64,000 bases of DNA from Anaerolineae bacterium (lineage in GTDB: Bacteria; Chloroflexota; Anaerolineae; Promineifilales; Promineifilaceae). Both the position numbers and the translations under genes were made by a program. The notes below the pieces were generated by a model, which worked only from the letters and a program-made list of their open reading frames with translations, did not search any database and was not told the origin of the DNA. Below are positions 55,859-63,906 of the stretch, one piece after another. Within the stretch, counting starts at the first letter, position 1, and each line of letters begins with the position of its first letter. The DNA lies in NCBI GenBank assembly GCA_030425205.1, contig JAUIAP010000024.1, positions 1 to 64,000 on the forward strand. The letters run 5' to 3'.

Positions 55859-57945
55859 GCCAAGACCAGACCAATGCACTGGAAGCACAGCTCACGCCGC
55901 TGACAGTCGGCGAGGACACGTATCTCCTCAAAGCGCACCTGCATGAAGAAGTTGCCACATTGCTTTTCCCAAACGGTGTGCAGACCGATGCAGATTATGA
56001 CCAAGTCGTGATACAGGCAACAAAATTTGCCAACCACCGAGGATACGCAGGCGAGATCACGTTGCGACCACCACAGGTTGCGTTTGGACAGGCTGGCATC
56101 TATTTACGAAAGCAACCCCCACTGTGCTCCCATCTCGTCTCACCAGATTTTCTCGGTCAACCGTTCACCGATGCGTACAAGCCCATAGCGTACTACCCCG
56201 TCCAAACGGTTTGCAACGAGATCGCGCGCGAACTACACGGCACATCACGCCTTTCATCCGACGTGCTGAATTTGTTAGAAGAGCAAATTGAAACAGCGAT
56301 GGTTGCACAGGGGTGGCAACGGTCACAAGGCGCACGGCCGCGTTATGAGAAACCGCTGGTTCCCAACTTGGATGGCTTGCACGCTTCTCTGCTGGCGTGG
56401 CTCCAAACCCGTCATCAAGCGGTCTATCATAGCGACCTGATGCGCCAAGCGACAACTTATGTGTACAGCCGAGCGTATGATGTTCCGCACACGGCCCATC
56501 CAGATTACCGACAGCTTTTCCAACCTATCCTAGACGCACTGCCTGCGGCGCTCCGTGCAGCTAAATTTGAGACGACCCACACCAGTGGGATCTACAATCC
56601 ACAACCGCTGGAGATTTCGGCCGAAATGCCCACCCAACTCTCCGCCGCCCTAAACGCGCTCTCTCCCATCCCATCGAAACATGGCGATGTACTCAATTAT
56701 GATCTTGTTTGGAAAGCCATTGCAGTTCTCTTTGACATGCGTCATACGCAGTTCACGACAACCCAAACGCGCCAAGTCGAAACGACGCTACTCAACGACT
56801 GGCTACAACGCCATCGCTATCAGCTCAAGAGCCGCTATGTGCGCGGCCGCGACTGTGCACCGCGCCAGCACGACGGCTTTCGCGCATATTTTCCTGTCTG
56901 CCAAGTTGTGCAGGACACGAATCACCAAATCGCATTGGGTAGCGGCAACGGCAAAGCGTTTCCCGTTCATGCGCCGCTGTGCATCATCGACGAAAAGCGT
57001 AACGCCATTGTTTGTTTGCAGCTGATCGGCAACCCACAAGCGGTCAAGGCGAACTGGGCGCGACTGATGACAGCGTACCAAACCCCTGTTGAAATAGATG
57101 GCATCTACATCCGCCAACGCGGCATGAAACAACATCTCGTCTTAAAGAAACCACTGCCGCTCGACCAAGCGGAGTGGGTGTTGCTGCATAAACAGGCCAG
57201 TTACGAGGCGATGCAGCCAGATGAACCGTTCTACGTTCTGGATAACGGAACGGATGAAATTCCCACCGCCTTCTTTCCCATGCTGGATGCTGCCCTTGCC
57301 ATTCCACTGCAACCCCACTGGGCGACGTACTTCTGGCAGCAAGGTCTCGCATTAAACCTCATCCGACCCGTCAACGACCGCTCTTACGGCAAAATGGCGT
57401 GGCACGTCAATACGGCGACTGAAACGTGGGAACAGATCATTCACGATGGTTTCCAAAGCGGCGCATTGGTTTTATTACTCAACGGGAAACCCATTGAAAC
57501 ACCAGATGCGCTGGAAATTATCTCCACCTACACCACCGATGATGCGGTTGATGATGGCTTACTCTACGATGTGGAAGATATTGAGGCTGTCTTCAAAGAG
57601 GCGGAGCTAGAAGACCTGCTCACAGATGTTCCCGCGTTGATTGTGCCAACGGAGACGGCGTTTCCACTCGGTCGAATCGTCACCACACCTGGTGCATTGG
57701 AGTTGGCTCAACAAGGTGTAGATATTTCTGCCTCACTCCGTCGTCACGCGGCTGGCGACTGGGGTGAGTTGGATACCCACGACCGTCGTGCCAATGATCA
57801 TGCACTGAAACAGAATGATGGTCGCCTCTTTTCGAGTTACGAACACAATCTCATCACTGAGAGCGGTGAGCGAACGGTGAAGCTTTGGATTATTACGGAG
57901 TGGGATAGATCGGTGACAACGCTGCTTCGACCAGACGAATATTGA
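55846..57945 (+). CDS. 699-residue protein with a plasmid-type C-terminal domain
   Basis: I cannot assign the first 600 residues, which are mixed helix and strand with Cys and His scattered and no catalytic motif. The last 95 residues are recognisable: FPLGRIVTTPGALELAQQGV, then RHAAGDWGELDTHDRRAND, then ERTVKLWIITEWDRSVTTLL and PDEY. This module, usually a small free-standing protein near plasmid or ICE maintenance genes, is known to me only as a conserved uncharacterised domain. Here it is fused to a large unknown N-terminal part. The frame starts 13 bases inside the preceding gene. Confidence 0.65.
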   Translation: MSVLSQDQTNALEAQLTPLTVGEDTYLLKAHLHEEVATLLFPNGVQTDADYDQVVIQATKFANHRGYAGEITLRPPQVAFGQAGIYLRKQPPLCSHLVSPDFLGQPFTDAYKPIAYYPVQTVCNEIARELHGTSRLSSDVLNLLEEQIETAMVAQGWQRSQGARPRYEKPLVPNLDGLHASLLAWLQTRHQAVYHSDLMRQATTYVYSRAYDVPHTAHPDYRQLFQPILDALPAALRAAKFETTHTSGIYNPQPLEISAEMPTQLSAALNALSPIPSKHGDVLNYDLVWKAIAVLFDMRHTQFTTTQTRQVETTLLNDWLQRHRYQLKSRYVRGRDCAPRQHDGFRAYFPVCQVVQDTNHQIALGSGNGKAFPVHAPLCIIDEKRNAIVCLQLIGNPQAVKANWARLMTAYQTPVEIDGIYIRQRGMKQHLVLKKPLPLDQAEWVLLHKQASYEAMQPDEPFYVLDNGTDEIPTAFFPMLDAALAIPLQPHWATYFWQQGLALNLIRPVNDRSYGKMAWHVNTATETWEQIIHDGFQSGALVLLLNGKPIETPDALEIISTYTTDDAVDDGLLYDVEDIEAVFKEAELEDLLTDVPALIVPTETAFPLGRIVTTPGALELAQQGVDISASLRRHAAGDWGELDTHDRRANDHALKQNDGRLFSSYEHNLITESGERTVKLWIITEWDRSVTTLLRPDEY

Positions 57946-58090
57946 GTCCATTGGGGCAAACTGTAAAAGCTCACGTCAATCCAATCTGTGGATAAGTTCG
58001 TGACACCTGTCACTTGTTTTTTCAGCAAGCATGTGAGGAGAGGTCTACGATACCAGTGCTGCGAGCTGATGAATCCCGAAAACAAGTTTG

Positions 58091-58157
58091 GACACAGATA
58101 CGGCAAGAACACGGATATTGAAGAGATTTCTTATCAATGACCTCCCGTATCCGTGTC
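58091..58157. repeat. Extragenic hairpin of the CACGGAT type
   Basis: The arm gacacagatacgg (58091–58103) pairs with ccgtatccgtgtc (58145–58157) with one mismatch. The spacer contains aacacggata. It lies between the 699-residue protein and the next small gene, and shares words with the palindromes at 50947 and 63788. Confidence 0.7.
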
Positions 58158-58167
58158 ATATATCATT

Positions 58168-58533
58168 ATGCCAATCCCAAATCGTTTCATCCCTCTTCCC
58201 CGTCTGCACTGTCCACCAGAATTTTGGACTGCGCTTGGTTACACAGGCACAGCCAGATTTGTCGCCATTGGCTATGAGTATCACAGCGATGGCAAAATAT
58301 GGGCGGGCGGTGCAGCGTCAAACTGGTGGGTGTTACATAAACTTCTGAAAATGAACAATCTCGACACCATTGCCTTTCATCTCGGCAGCGACGAAGAGCC
58401 AGCCGAGCATTATCTTGTCATAGATCGCGGGATAGACCTAACCCGTTTCGCTATTCATGGCTGGCTTGCCCCAGTAGAAGATGCGATCAATTTCGTAACC
58501 GCGTGCTGGACAGCTTCGATGAATGTCGTGTAG
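58168..58533 (+). CDS. Hypothetical protein
   Basis: This 121-residue protein is unrecognised. I use ATG 58168. A GTG at 58153 is in frame but lies inside the hairpin arm, and neither has a good ribosome site. The composition is aromatic-rich (FWTALGYTGTARFVAIGYEY, then WAGGAASNWWVLHKLL), ending in a helix. It follows an extragenic palindrome and precedes the duplicated gene pair. Confidence 0.5.
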   Translation: MPIPNRFIPLPRLHCPPEFWTALGYTGTARFVAIGYEYHSDGKIWAGGAASNWWVLHKLLKMNNLDTIAFHLGSDEEPAEHYLVIDRGIDLTRFAIHGWLAPVEDAINFVTACWTASMNVV

Positions 58534-58570
58534 AGTTCACGTATATCTCTCGGCTTTGCTAAGATAAAGT

Positions 58571-58984
58571 ATGAATGCATTGACGCATAGGATTATATTG
58601 GGAGAGCCGCCCACCCAACTGAAAGCGTTGGAACGCAAGAAATCCCGCCTGCTTTTTGAGGCGCATTTGTTCAAAGTACAGCGGCGTTACGTCGAAGCCG
58701 CAGACAGCTTTGCCCAAGTTGCCCAAATAGAACGACAGTGGATTGTGTGGGCAGATGCAGCAGGATTAGATGCGCTTGCCATCATTCATCGGCGTAGTGA
58801 GTTAAGCTGTTAGGCGCAAGCAGGGTATCCACACCGTGCGTTGCAACTGGCGGATGAACTGCTGTCAATGGAAACACTAAATCCAGACCAACGCGAAGAT
58901 GTGTCACTGTATCGAGCGTCGCTCCAACAGCAGTTTGTCAACTGGATGGATGAATGGACGGTTCTCGCAATCCCCGCAGATTAG
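58571..58984 (+). pseudogene. Copy A of a duplicated helical gene, interrupted by an amber codon
   Basis: The frame reads MNALTHRIILGEPPTQLKAL, a TPR-like helical segment (EAHLFKVQRRYVEAADSFAQ) and RRSELSC, then TAG at 58811, and continues in the same frame with AQAGYPHRALQLADELLSME to a TAG at 58982. The intact sister at 59031 has SELTLWSRAGNPRRALHLA, with Trp exactly where the amber codon stands (TGG to TAG). Downstream codons are still protein-like, so the mutation is recent, or the stop is read through. As a plain ORF it would be 80 residues. Confidence 0.75.
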
Positions 58985-59030
58985 GCAACCTGAGCAAGGG
59001 CTGATATAACAATTACAGAGGATAAACAGC

Positions 59031-59432
59031 ATGAGTGGAACAATAGACTACAGAGGCTTACCCGATGAGCTACGCCAACAAAATAAGCGGCGTTCCTCGC
59101 TCATTCTCGAAGCACATTGGCTAACGGCACAGAAGCAGTACGAGGCAGCAAGTGACCTCTTTGCAGAGGCTGCCCACTTGGAACGCCCGCTTATCGAATG
59201 GGCGCAAGCGAACGATAAACATGATTTTGCCTTTATCCATCTGCTGAGTGAACTGACGCTGTGGTCACGTGCGGGCAATCCGCGCCGTGCGCTGCATCTC
59301 GCGGCAGAGTTGCGGAAGAATCCTTACCTGAGTGAGAAACAGTCCCTTGAAGCTGAGTTTCATCACCAGATGCTCAAAGAGAAATTTATCGAGTGGCAGC
59401 AAGTTTGGTCACCGAGTCCTGTGCCCGCCTAA
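59031..59432 (+). CDS. Copy B of a duplicated helical (TPR-like) protein
   Basis: This 133-residue, all-helical protein is paralogous to copy A. Shared text includes RRSSLILEAHWLTAQKQYEA, an Ala-rich helix (ASDLFAEAAHLERPLIEWA) and RRALHLAAELRKNP. The repeat period resembles TPR-type helix hairpins, so a protein–protein role is likely, but it is not assigned to a family. ATG 59031 has no strong ribosome site. It precedes the third leader and terminator. Confidence 0.65.
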   Translation: MSGTIDYRGLPDELRQQNKRRSSLILEAHWLTAQKQYEAASDLFAEAAHLERPLIEWAQANDKHDFAFIHLLSELTLWSRAGNPRRALHLAAELRKNPYLSEKQSLEAEFHHQMLKEKFIEWQQVWSPSPVPA

Positions 59433-59445
59433 ATTCAACCACCTT

Positions 59446-59517
59446 CTTGTTAGGGGTCATACCCTAGCGATCCCAACCAACTATACACACATTGAACGCC
59501 TCGCATGAGGCGTTTTT
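59446..59517 (+). promoter_or_regulatory. Third leader: hairpins and terminator before a gene start
   Basis: After the duplicated pair, the sequence has cttcttgttag, a small tagggg/acccta hairpin, and a terminator (stem aacgcctc/gaggcgtt, 59495–59514, plus T-run) only 20 bases before the ATG at 59537. The pyrimidine-then-TGTTA word is shared with the leader at 55334 and partly with that at 45861. It may simply terminate the upstream genes, but the short distance and recurrence fit a regulatory leader. Confidence 0.5.
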
Positions 59518-59536
59518 GCATTTTTAGGAGAGTCCC

Positions 59537-59836
59537 ATGTTTACGGAAACATCTCAATCTACGGCTACCTACAGCTACAAACTATATGACAAAACGATGG
59601 TGCTGGAACTGTTTCGTCATCAAGCGCAACTTCGCCCAGATACGTATTTATCCACGTCGCTCAACGGTGAGCTAGATGGTATTCGTGCCGCAATCGCGGC
59701 TGGTTATCGTTGGATTCGCAGTGAGGGTGAAATGGCCGTCTTTGAGAAGCAGTGTCCTGTTGTCAATCCACCTAGCCAACTCATTCCCCGTCATATCGCT
59801 GCTGCGGCAGCCAAGTTCAGAGGAGAAATCTCGTGA
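59537..59836 (+). CDS. Small hypothetical protein upstream of the MTase–helicase
   Basis: The 99-residue protein has AGGAGAG before its ATG. It is soluble and helical, with LDGIRAAIAAGYRWIRSEGEM in the middle and a basic tail. No family is recognised. Its stop overlaps the GTG start of the large methyltransferase–helicase gene by four bases (GTGA), so the two are likely translated in sequence and may form one functional unit. Confidence 0.55.
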   Translation: MFTETSQSTATYSYKLYDKTMVLELFRHQAQLRPDTYLSTSLNGELDGIRAAIAAGYRWIRSEGEMAVFEKQCPVVNPPSQLIPRHIAAAAAKFRGEIS

Positions 59837-62800
59837 GTCGTCTCGCATCACAAGCCAAGGGGGGCTACTATGCAATCCACCCCGCCATCACGACCCAAAT
59901 TGCCCGACACATCACTGCCCCAGATGGGGGTCGTGTTTATGATCCGTGCTGCGGCAAAGGGGTTGCACTGGTGCAGCTTGCATCTGCCCTATGCCTAGAG
60001 CCATTTGGCAACGAGTTGCAACGCTCACGGGCAGAAGCAGCGCGTACGGCCGTAGACCAATATCTCGCCCAGCGTAATGGCTCCCCGATTCGTCATCGAG
60101 ATAAACAGGCAACCCGCGTCTTCTGGTCGCCGATGCAGCAGATGCAGTGGAAGCGCAACAGCTTCAATCTACTGTATCTCAATTCACCGTATGACCAAGA
60201 TGAAACGGAGGGGCGACTGGAACTGCTTTTCCTCAAGCAGACGCGCCCCGCCCTCTGTGCAGATGGTGTGCTGGTGTGGGTTATCCCACAAATGGTGCTG
60301 TCGTTTCGCGCTGTGGCTGAGTATGTTGCCAGCCATTTTCATGATCTGCGCGTGGTGGCACATTCGGCCGAACATCGCCACTTTAACGAAGTCACACTCT
60401 TTGGCATCCACAATAGCCGCGCCACCCAACCCGATGATGCAACCATCGAACACCTCCGCGCCATCGGTCGCAGTGAGGTAGAAATACCTGTCATAGATGA
60501 GGTAGACGACTTTATATATACGCTGCCCAAAGTGCCTGTCTCAGCGTCTGCCTTCAAGTTTATGGCAGAGCGGATCGCTATCGAAGATGTATTGCGCGAG
60601 ACGCAGAAACATGGGGTGCTGAATTCGGCCGAATTCCAACAACATGTCGCACCCCAACGCTCGCAAACAGAAACGTTTCGGCCGATGACCCCACTCCGTC
60701 GCGGTCATCTTGTCAACGTCATTGCCGCTGGCATGTTGAACAACCAAATCTTGACGCATGAAAACGGGCAAACGCTGTTCATTAAAGGTCAGACGTACAA
60801 GGCGATGCAGCGCAGCCAGTATCGTGAGTATGACAAAGATGATGAAGGGTACACCGAAGTCACAACTGAAACGGAACGGTTTGAAACCCGCATTGTCACG
60901 CTTGCGCCCGACGGCACAATTGAACGACGCGACGGCAGTCAGCTCGAAGCATTTCTCAAGCAGTGGATTGCACCACTCACCAAAGCGGTTACCAAGCAGT
61001 ACAAGCCCGTCTACCAATTTGACCAAAATGGGTACGCGGATGTATTGCAAACGCTCAACCAAGAACGCACCATCCCCAATACCAACGGAATGCGTGGCCT
61101 CCTCCCCGCCCAACAGCACGCCGTCGCCGCGATTGCGACCCGCTTAGACAAGCGATACCTCGATGCAAAAGATGCGCTGCTGATTGGCGAAATGGGGGTT
61201 GGCAAGACGATTATGGGACCCGCCGTGGCCGCGTGTATTGAAGCCAAGCGCGTCATCGTTATGTGTCCGCCCCATCTCACCGCCAAGTGGGAACGCGAGA
61301 TAAAACACGTCATTCCCAACGTGCGCGTGATGCAGCTTAAGAAGATTTCGGATGTAGACACATTCTTCGCACAAGATGCAACAGCCGAACGACCCATCTA
61401 TGGTGTGATGAAGGAGACGAGCGCACGGGCAGGGTCAGGCTGGGAGCATTGCTACCAATGGTGTGGTGGCGTGCGGCACAAGTCAGCGCAAAAGCGCAAG
61501 AAGCTGGCTGTCGAGTACGACTCTTCACTCGTTGCTGCATCTGTAGCGGGTCGATGGAAAGATGAGAATGAAAAAATACCCATCACCATCGCAGGTCGTG
61601 AGCATGAAATCACGGCGAAAAAGCTGCTGATTTACGTGCGCCAGATGCGCGGCCCGCGTGCGCCCAACTCAGGTGTTGCGCTGTATGAAGAAGACCGTCC
61701 CAAGATGCCACGCGATTTCGGCCGAAAGCAGAACACCGTATGGCCTTCTGTGCTAGATTACGAACCGCTTTACCAATACACGCGCCGCTACGCCAAGAAC
61801 AAACGCGGCCTAACGATGCGTGAAGCATGGCAACGCCAAAACAAACTACGTGCCAATCTCCAGTTAGGTTATGAGGCGTACAGCCCACTCGCGCCACACC
61901 GCCTCTCGCCTGCCAAACCAGACGGCTGGGCAAAGTGGCCGCTGGCGACGTACATCCACAAACGGTACAAGGGAGAAACAGACCTGCTACTCGTCGATGA
62001 AGCGCATGAGATGAAGGGTCACGACTCAGATCGGGGGTACGCCTTCGGTCGCCTGATTAACGCCTCCAAGAAAGTGCTTGGCCTCACGGGAACGATTTAC
62101 GGCGGCAAAGCCAGTACGCTGTTCAGCCTTCTCTACCGCATGAGCTACACGATGCAGCGCACCTACGGTCACCGCGACATCGCACGCTGGACAAAAGAGT
62201 ATGGCATTTTGCAAGAGGTGGAGCGCATCCGCTTTGATGCAAATGGACAGCAGACGGGCAACAGCCGCAGTAACGTAACGGTAAAAGAGTTACCCGGTGC
62301 CTCCCCTTCCATGATGCGCTGGCTGTTAGATCGCAGCGTCTTTGTCGCGCTTGAAGATATGGGGTTTGCGCTGCCAGATTACAAGGAAGCCCCCGTTCTG
62401 CTAGAGATGTCCCCTGCAATGCAGGCGCAGTACGACATTCTGCACGCCACCCTCAAAACGGAACTTAAAGAGATGCTGATTCGCAATGACCGCTCTCTGC
62501 TGGCAGCGTATCTACAAGCCCTATTGTCATGGCCAGACAGCCCCTGGCGAGCAAAGATGGTGCGCCATCCACGCAGTGACAGAGTCGTCGCCTACATACC
62601 TGGGCTACCCAACATGCCCGTGGGTGTTGCACCCAAAGAGGCGGAGATTTTACGCAAAATCCAAGCCGAGATTGCCGCAGGTCGTAAGGTGCTGCTGCTC
62701 TGCCAGCAGACGGCGACGCTCGACATTACGCCACAGTGGCAAGATTTACTGGAGCGACACAACATCCGCACGGCGATCTTGAAGTGTGAACCAGCCAAGC

Positions 62801-63465
62801 GGGAAGAGTGGATTGAGAAACAGTCCGAGCTTGGCACACAGGTCATCATCTCACACCCGCGTCGTGTGCAAACTGGATTGGACATCATCGACTTCCCCAC
62901 CATCATCTGGATGGCGATTGACTATTCAGTGTACACCGTCAAGCAAGCGTCACGGCGTAGTTATCGGATTGGACAGCTCAAAGATGTGGCGGTGCAGTTC
63001 TGTGCGTATCGCGGCACGCTCCAAGAGCAAGCGTTGCGTTTAGTGGCTGCGAAAATGGCGGCGACTGACCGCATCGACGGCAACACGATTGCGACCGACT
63101 CACTGACTGAACTCGACGACATGGTGCAGGGCGACCTTATCACGACGTTGGCACGGATCGTGGTAGGTGAAGAAGAGCTGACTGCCCCCTCACTGGCAGA
63201 TGCGTTTGCCGAAGCAAACGGTGCGCTGCGTGATAATCTGGCCTATCTCGGTACTGACGCGCCGACCGTCACCAATGGTGCTGCGACGATACCGCTACCA
63301 GAGAAGGACGTGCCAGATATTATTCTGCCAATGGAAAGCCTGATCCTCACATTGACAAATGGCACTGGTAAAGCAGCGTCATCCAAAACGGTCGCGCCTG
63401 TTCTGTCGCCGCCCGTTACGACAGAGCGACCCCGCAATCTCTTGGAACTGTTGAGGGGGGCGTAA
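59833..63465 (+). CDS. DNA methyltransferase–SNF2-type helicase fusion
   Basis: The 1210-residue protein starts at GTG 59833. The N-terminal part is a SAM-dependent methyltransferase: motif I YDPCCGKGVAL (Asp37–Gly43) and motif IV LLYLNSPYDQDE (Asn117–Tyr120), a variant of the (N/D)PPY adenine-methylase site with Ser in place of the first Pro. The C-terminal two-thirds is a superfamily 2 helicase: Walker A GEMGVGKT (452–459), MCPPHLTAKWERE, DEAH box (722–725), LGLTGTIYGG, and the SNF2-like motif VI QASRRSYRIGQ (up to 1048). A Cys/His insert (GWEHCYQWCGGVRHKS) lies between the helicase motifs. No nuclease motif is visible. It may modify or remodel element or phage DNA. Confidence 0.83.
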   Translation: MSRLASQAKGGYYAIHPAITTQIARHITAPDGGRVYDPCCGKGVALVQLASALCLEPFGNELQRSRAEAARTAVDQYLAQRNGSPIRHRDKQATRVFWSPMQQMQWKRNSFNLLYLNSPYDQDETEGRLELLFLKQTRPALCADGVLVWVIPQMVLSFRAVAEYVASHFHDLRVVAHSAEHRHFNEVTLFGIHNSRATQPDDATIEHLRAIGRSEVEIPVIDEVDDFIYTLPKVPVSASAFKFMAERIAIEDVLRETQKHGVLNSAEFQQHVAPQRSQTETFRPMTPLRRGHLVNVIAAGMLNNQILTHENGQTLFIKGQTYKAMQRSQYREYDKDDEGYTEVTTETERFETRIVTLAPDGTIERRDGSQLEAFLKQWIAPLTKAVTKQYKPVYQFDQNGYADVLQTLNQERTIPNTNGMRGLLPAQQHAVAAIATRLDKRYLDAKDALLIGEMGVGKTIMGPAVAACIEAKRVIVMCPPHLTAKWEREIKHVIPNVRVMQLKKISDVDTFFAQDATAERPIYGVMKETSARAGSGWEHCYQWCGGVRHKSAQKRKKLAVEYDSSLVAASVAGRWKDENEKIPITIAGREHEITAKKLLIYVRQMRGPRAPNSGVALYEEDRPKMPRDFGRKQNTVWPSVLDYEPLYQYTRRYAKNKRGLTMREAWQRQNKLRANLQLGYEAYSPLAPHRLSPAKPDGWAKWPLATYIHKRYKGETDLLLVDEAHEMKGHDSDRGYAFGRLINASKKVLGLTGTIYGGKASTLFSLLYRMSYTMQRTYGHRDIARWTKEYGILQEVERIRFDANGQQTGNSRSNVTVKELPGASPSMMRWLLDRSVFVALEDMGFALPDYKEAPVLLEMSPAMQAQYDILHATLKTELKEMLIRNDRSLLAAYLQALLSWPDSPWRAKMVRHPRSDRVVAYIPGLPNMPVGVAPKEAEILRKIQAEIAAGRKVLLLCQQTATLDITPQWQDLLERHNIRTAILKCEPAKREEWIEKQSELGTQVIISHPRRVQTGLDIIDFPTIIWMAIDYSVYTVKQASRRSYRIGQLKDVAVQFCAYRGTLQEQALRLVAAKMAATDRIDGNTIATDSLTELDDMVQGDLITTLARIVVGEEELTAPSLADAFAEANGALRDNLAYLGTDAPTVTNGAATIPLPEKDVPDIILPMESLILTLTNGTGKAASSKTVAPVLSPPVTTERPRNLLELLRGA

Positions 63466-63752
63466 TGGATGCAAAAGTTCTCGCCTGCCTCAGCGATGAT
63501 TTAGCCTTGGTCAATGATCGTTTGAGTCACACGACTTGGTGGGTGGGTGTTTCGGCCGATCCACCAACTGACTCACCGCATCCTGTCAAGATTACCCTCA
63601 CGCTCACCTGCGATGAACCAAAAGAGCCTTACTACAGCGTGACCTGCTGCGGCGTTGATCGTGCGACGCGCGTGCTGTGGCAACTGTGCGGGATTGGCCT
63701 ATGGCAGTTCAGTATTGATGCGTTCCCCCCACCCCCTTGGACGAGAACGTAA
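63465..63752 (+). CDS. Small hypothetical protein
   Basis: This is a 95-residue protein whose ATG overlaps the stop of the fusion gene (TAATG). It contains one TCGGCCGA copy. The middle is beta-rich (PVKITLTLTCDEPKEPYYSV) with two adjacent Cys. The last residues are Pro-rich. I recognise no family. Tight coupling suggests an accessory subunit of the methyltransferase–helicase. Confidence 0.5.
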   Translation: MDAKVLACLSDDLALVNDRLSHTTWWVGVSADPPTDSPHPVKITLTLTCDEPKEPYYSVTCCGVDRATRVLWQLCGIGLWQFSIDAFPPPPWTRT

Positions 63753-63787
63753 AAGATTCGATGAATAAGAATGCAGATTTCGTCAAT

Positions 63788-63843
63788 AACGCAGATTCTT
63801 TCAGCGTTGACTTCTTATCCGCGCTATCCGTGTAATCTGCGTT
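63788..63843. repeat. Extragenic hairpin (AACGCAGATT words)
   Basis: The arm aacgcagatt (63788–63797) pairs perfectly with aatctgcgtt (63834–63843). The spacer includes tatccgcgctatccgtgt, the same words as the palindromes at 50947 and 58091. Confidence 0.65.
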
Positions 63844-63906
63844 CACGCCTACATGTAACACAACCCACAACCGACTGGCTGAATGCAATTTCGGCCGATT
63901 TCACCC

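Larger units (their letters stand above)
2397..63896. repeat. Dispersed palindrome TCGGCCGA (HIP1-like)
   Basis: The 8-bp palindrome TCGGCCGA, often extended to TTTCGGCCGAAA, recurs across the window. I counted a little over 50 copies by eye, 24 of them in the giant gene. Examples start near 3586, 6508, 7573, 13486, 18130, 20084, 27060, 36781, 46407, 53552, 60625, 61716 and 63889. Base composition alone predicts about one or two. Almost all copies lie inside genes on both strands. They are read as Ser-Ala-Glu/Asp, Gly-Arg or Arg-Pro depending on frame, so the constraint is on DNA and not on protein. It resembles the cyanobacterial HIP1 octamer in behaviour but not in sequence. The role is unknown; a methylation or protein-binding site is inferred. 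Confidence 0.85.

Noticed and set aside
58153..58167. GTG start for the protein at 58168
   Set aside because: It lies inside the arm of the extragenic hairpin; neither start has a strong ribosome site, and the ATG is the simpler choice.
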